This document shows positions 19,771 through 21,789 of a DNA stretch of 21,789 bases, piece by piece; the first letter of the stretch is position 1; the number at the start of each line of letters is the position of its first letter. The notes beneath the pieces are model-generated. The model saw only the letters and a list, made by a program, of their open reading frames with translations. It was not told the origin of the DNA and ran no database searches. The position numbers and the translations under genes are program-made. Source of the DNA: DATAQC01 sp051001215 (lineage in GTDB: Bacteria; Actinomycetota; Acidimicrobiia; Acidimicrobiales; AC-14). Where the stretch lies: NCBI GenBank assembly GCA_051001215.1, contig JBPCNP010000071.1, forward strand, positions 1 to 21,789, given 5' to 3'.

Positions 19771-20820
19771 CTACGGCTTGGAGGTCGAGGTGGTCGACGC
19801 CGGGGCCGTCGTCGAGGTCGCAGGTGCCGTCGTGGTCGCTCCTGGCACGGTCGTGGTCGCTTTTGCCGCGGAGGTGGTGCTCGTGGTCGCTGACGGGGAC
19901 CCGGCGGTGCTGTAGCGGTCGATCGGGGGCGGGGTGGGTAGGGCCAGCCCGAGCTTGCCCAGGGTGGCCTGGAACGCCGAGGCCCATTGGCCGTCGGCCT
20001 CGATCTTCTCGAGGCGGTCGTTGAGGAAGGCGCGGAAGGCGTCGTCGCCCTTCTTCAGGCCGATGCCGTAGGGCTCGTCGGTGAACGGGGCGTTCAGCAC
20101 CTTGAAGGCGCCGTTGCTCTTGGCCACGTAGCCGGCAAGGATGGGACCGTCAGTGGTGACGGCCACGACACGCCCGTCGGTGAGGGCCTCGGTGCACTTG
20201 CTGTAGTCGTCGAAGGAGAGCAACTGGGCCTGCGGGGCCTTGGAGATCACGTTCTTCTCCGACGTCGACCCCTGGACACTGCACACCTTCTTGCCGTTCA
20301 GGTCGGTCACGGACTTGATGGTGTTCTCGGACGTCTTGACCAGGATGTCCTGGTGGGCGAGAAGGTAGGGCCCGGCGAAGTCGACGACTTGCTTGCGGGT
20401 GTCGTTGATGGTGTAGCTGGCCACCACGATGTCGACGTTGCCGTTCTGGATGAACGGCTCCCGGTTCTTCGACACCGCCTCGACGAACTCGACCTTGTTG
20501 CCGAGGGTGTCGGGCGTACCACCGAAGATGCCGACGGCCATGAGCCTGGCGATGTCGACGTCGAAGCCTTCGAAGGCGTTGTTGGTGGGGTTGCGGAGCC
20601 CGACGCCGGGTTGGTCGAACTTGATGCCCACCACCATCTTGCCCTTGCCCTGGATGGCGGCCATGGCCGTACCGGCTGGGAACGTCGGTGGGGTCGTGGC
20701 CGACGTGGTGGACGGGGTAGCGGCCTTCTTGGAGCTGCTGGCACAGGCTGAAGCCACCAGGCCAAGGGCCAGGACCAGGACCGGCACCGTCCAGAGACGG
20801 GAGGTTCGATGGTTGCGCAT
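19771..20820 (-). CDS. gluB: Glutamate-type ABC transporter substrate-binding lipoprotein
   Basis: A 349-residue exported protein. A basic start (MRNHRTSR), a hydrophobic segment and LVASAC with Cys26 form a lipoprotein signal, so it should be anchored outside the membrane. A Ser/Thr/Pro linker (27-49) precedes the bilobed domain: GKMVVGIKFDQPGVGLRN, GFDVDIARLMA, then ASYTINDTRKQVVDFAGPYL, which fits the glutamate/glutamine-binding family. The last 50 or so residues are a low-complexity Thr/Ser/Ala/Pro tail, unusual for the family. AGGAG lies just before; ATG 20820 is preferred over GTG 20823. Two extra cysteines (in KVCSVQG and SKCTEAL) may form a disulfide. Confidence 0.93.
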   Translation of the reverse strand: MRNHRTSRLWTVPVLVLALGLVASACASSSKKAATPSTTSATTPPTFPAGTAMAAIQGKGKMVVGIKFDQPGVGLRNPTNNAFEGFDVDIARLMAVGIFGGTPDTLGNKVEFVEAVSKNREPFIQNGNVDIVVASYTINDTRKQVVDFAGPYLLAHQDILVKTSENTIKSVTDLNGKKVCSVQGSTSEKNVISKAPQAQLLSFDDYSKCTEALTDGRVVAVTTDGPILAGYVAKSNGAFKVLNAPFTDEPYGIGLKKGDDAFRAFLNDRLEKIEADGQWASAFQATLGKLGLALPTPPPIDRYSTAGSPSATTSTTSAAKATTTVPGATTTAPATSTTAPASTTSTSKP

Positions 20821-20845
20821 CACGCTTCTCCTCTTGCTCGAGGCC

Positions 20846-21604
20846 CTAGTGGGCCAGGATCTTGGACAGGAAATCGCGAGCTCGATCGGTCTCGGGGTGG
20901 CTGAAGAACTGCTCAGGTGAGGCCAGTTCGACGATGCGGCCGGCGTCCATGAACGCCACCTTTCGCGCCGCGGAACGGGCGAAGCCCATCTCGTGGCTGA
21001 CGACGATCATGGTGGTGCCCTCGGTGGCCAGTTCGACCATGACGTCGAGCACCTCTTTGATCATCTCCGGGTCGAGGGCCGAGGTCGGCTCGTCGAACAG
21101 CATCACCTTGGGGTCCATCGCGAGGGCACGGGCAATGGCGACGCGCTGCTGCTGGCCGCCGGACAGCTGTGCCGGGTACTTCTCGGCCTGGTTCGCCACC
21201 CCGACGCGCTCGAGCAGCTTCCTGCCGAGCTGGTCGGCCTCGCGCTTCTTGAGCTTGCGGACCTTGATCGGGCCCAGCGTCACGTTCTCCAGGACGGTCT
21301 TGTGCGCGAACAGGTTGAACGACTGGAACACCATGCCGACGTCGGCACGCAGCCGTGCCAGCTCCTTGCCCTCCTCGGGCAGGTCCTGGCCGTCGATCGT
21401 GATGCGACCGCCCTCGTACGTCTCCAGCCGGTTGATGGTTCGGCACAGCGTCGACTTGCCGGAGCCGGAGGGCCCGATGACGACGACGACCTCCCCGTGG
21501 TGGACGGTCATGTCGATGTCTTTGAGGACGTGGAGGTCACCGAAGTGCTTGTTGACCTTGTCCATGACGACGAGAGGTGCGCCGGAGGCCGTCTGATCAG
21601 GCAT
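20846..21604 (-). CDS. gluA: Amino-acid ABC transporter ATPase
   Basis: A 252-residue ATP-binding subunit, complete and canonical: Walker A GPSGSGKST (44-52), Q-loop Gln94 in VFQSFNLF, signature LSGGQQQR (147-154), Walker B VMLFDEP (167-173) and switch His in VVSHEMGFAR. It drives import through the two permeases encoded downstream. ATG 21604 was chosen because a -10 box lies seven bases before it. It is the first gene of the four-gene operon and is followed by the binding protein after 22 bases. The match is to the GluA/GlnQ group. Confidence 0.96.
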   Translation of the reverse strand: MPDQTASGAPLVVMDKVNKHFGDLHVLKDIDMTVHHGEVVVVIGPSGSGKSTLCRTINRLETYEGGRITIDGQDLPEEGKELARLRADVGMVFQSFNLFAHKTVLENVTLGPIKVRKLKKREADQLGRKLLERVGVANQAEKYPAQLSGGQQQRVAIARALAMDPKVMLFDEPTSALDPEMIKEVLDVMVELATEGTTMIVVSHEMGFARSAARKVAFMDAGRIVELASPEQFFSHPETDRARDFLSKILAH

Positions 21605-21611
21605 GTCGGGA

Positions 21612-21638
21612 AACCTAGACCGGAACGGCGCGTGTCAA
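21612..21638 (-). promoter_or_regulatory. Promoter of the amino-acid transporter operon
   Basis: On the minus strand, a consensus -35 TTGACA (21633-21638) and a TAGGTT -10 (21612-21617) are 15 bp apart. The -10 ends seven bases before the ATG of the ATPase gene, so the mRNA should be leaderless. This is the clearest promoter in the window. Beyond it, 21639-21789 has no gene. Confidence 0.6.
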
Positions 21639-21776
21639 CCAGGGCCGGCCTGAGCGTTGCCGAGTCGTGACCTGACGTGCGCCGAGCCGTTACCCCTGTG
21701 TCACGCCGCGCCGAGAGGGCCTACTGATCGTGAGGGACGCATACCTGGTCATACGGTGCGCTCACCGTCTCTAACC

Positions 21777-21781
21777 GGAGG
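21777..21781 (+). promoter_or_regulatory. Ribosome-binding site of a gene starting just past the window
   Basis: GGAGG lies eight bases before the end of the window. A plus-strand gene probably begins at or just after the last base, divergent from the transporter operon. A TACGGT at 21752-21757 might be its -10 box. Confidence 0.4.
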
Positions 21782-21789
21782 TCCTGACC

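Overview
This 21.8 kb window is high-GC chromosomal DNA from a bacterium. It is most likely an actinomycete, and perhaps an Acidimicrobiia-type lineage. That placement is an inference from gene order (scpA-scpB-pseudouridine synthase-aroH-tyrA-aroA-cmk), from a cytidylate kinase fused to a PlsC acyltransferase, from a radical-SAM/DUF512 gene next to der, from frequent GTG starts, and from several apparently leaderless promoters. No marker gene fixes the taxonomy.

The window has two parts. Positions 1 to about 2063 look like a decayed accessory segment lying against the 3' end of a tRNA-Pro(GGG) gene (2064-2138, minus strand). It holds a ribbon-helix-helix antitoxin/Doc toxin pair with a palindromic operator touching the start codon. 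It also holds a possible small gene with ACG where ATG would be expected, a small zinc-knuckle protein whose first CxxC knuckle is tandemly duplicated, an AlpA-like helix-turn-helix protein, and the C-terminal part of a ParB-like protein. A 26-bp inverted repeat, a 34-bp imperfect dyad and a pair of 9-bp direct repeats lie in the same segment. No integrase was found. I see nothing recognisable in 1-178.

Positions 2212-21789 are ordinary core chromosome. On the minus strand, in transcription order from high to low coordinates, there is first a glutamate-type amino-acid ABC importer (ATPase, lipoprotein, two permeases; 21604-18217). Next comes a tightly packed operon, scpA-scpB-pseudouridine synthase-aroH-tyrA-aroA-cmk/plsC (16883-10532), which combines chromosome condensation, aromatic amino-acid synthesis, CMP phosphorylation and phospholipid acylation. 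Then follow uppS and a polyprenyl diphosphate synthase (9366-7584), a DUF6159 membrane protein, a DUF512 radical-SAM protein coupled to the ribosome-assembly GTPase Der (6408-3579), a membrane SpoIIE-type phosphatase, and a 65-residue zinc-ribbon membrane protein that appears to start with CTG. On the plus strand are ispH (9471-10535), divergent from uppS and convergent with cmk-plsC, and trpS with a coupled small membrane protein (16936-18188), divergent from scpA. ispH, the polyprenyl synthase and uppS form a local isoprenoid set, from C5 units to prenyl chains for the lipid carrier or quinones.

The intergenic space between the DUF6159 and radical-SAM genes (6409-6620) hides a plus-strand relic of a Phd-VapC toxin-antitoxin locus. 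Short in-frame tandem duplications occur at three places (33 bp in the zinc-knuckle gene, 54 bp at the end of the radical-SAM gene, 15 bp at the end of the pseudouridine synthase), which suggests replication slippage at tolerant protein ends.
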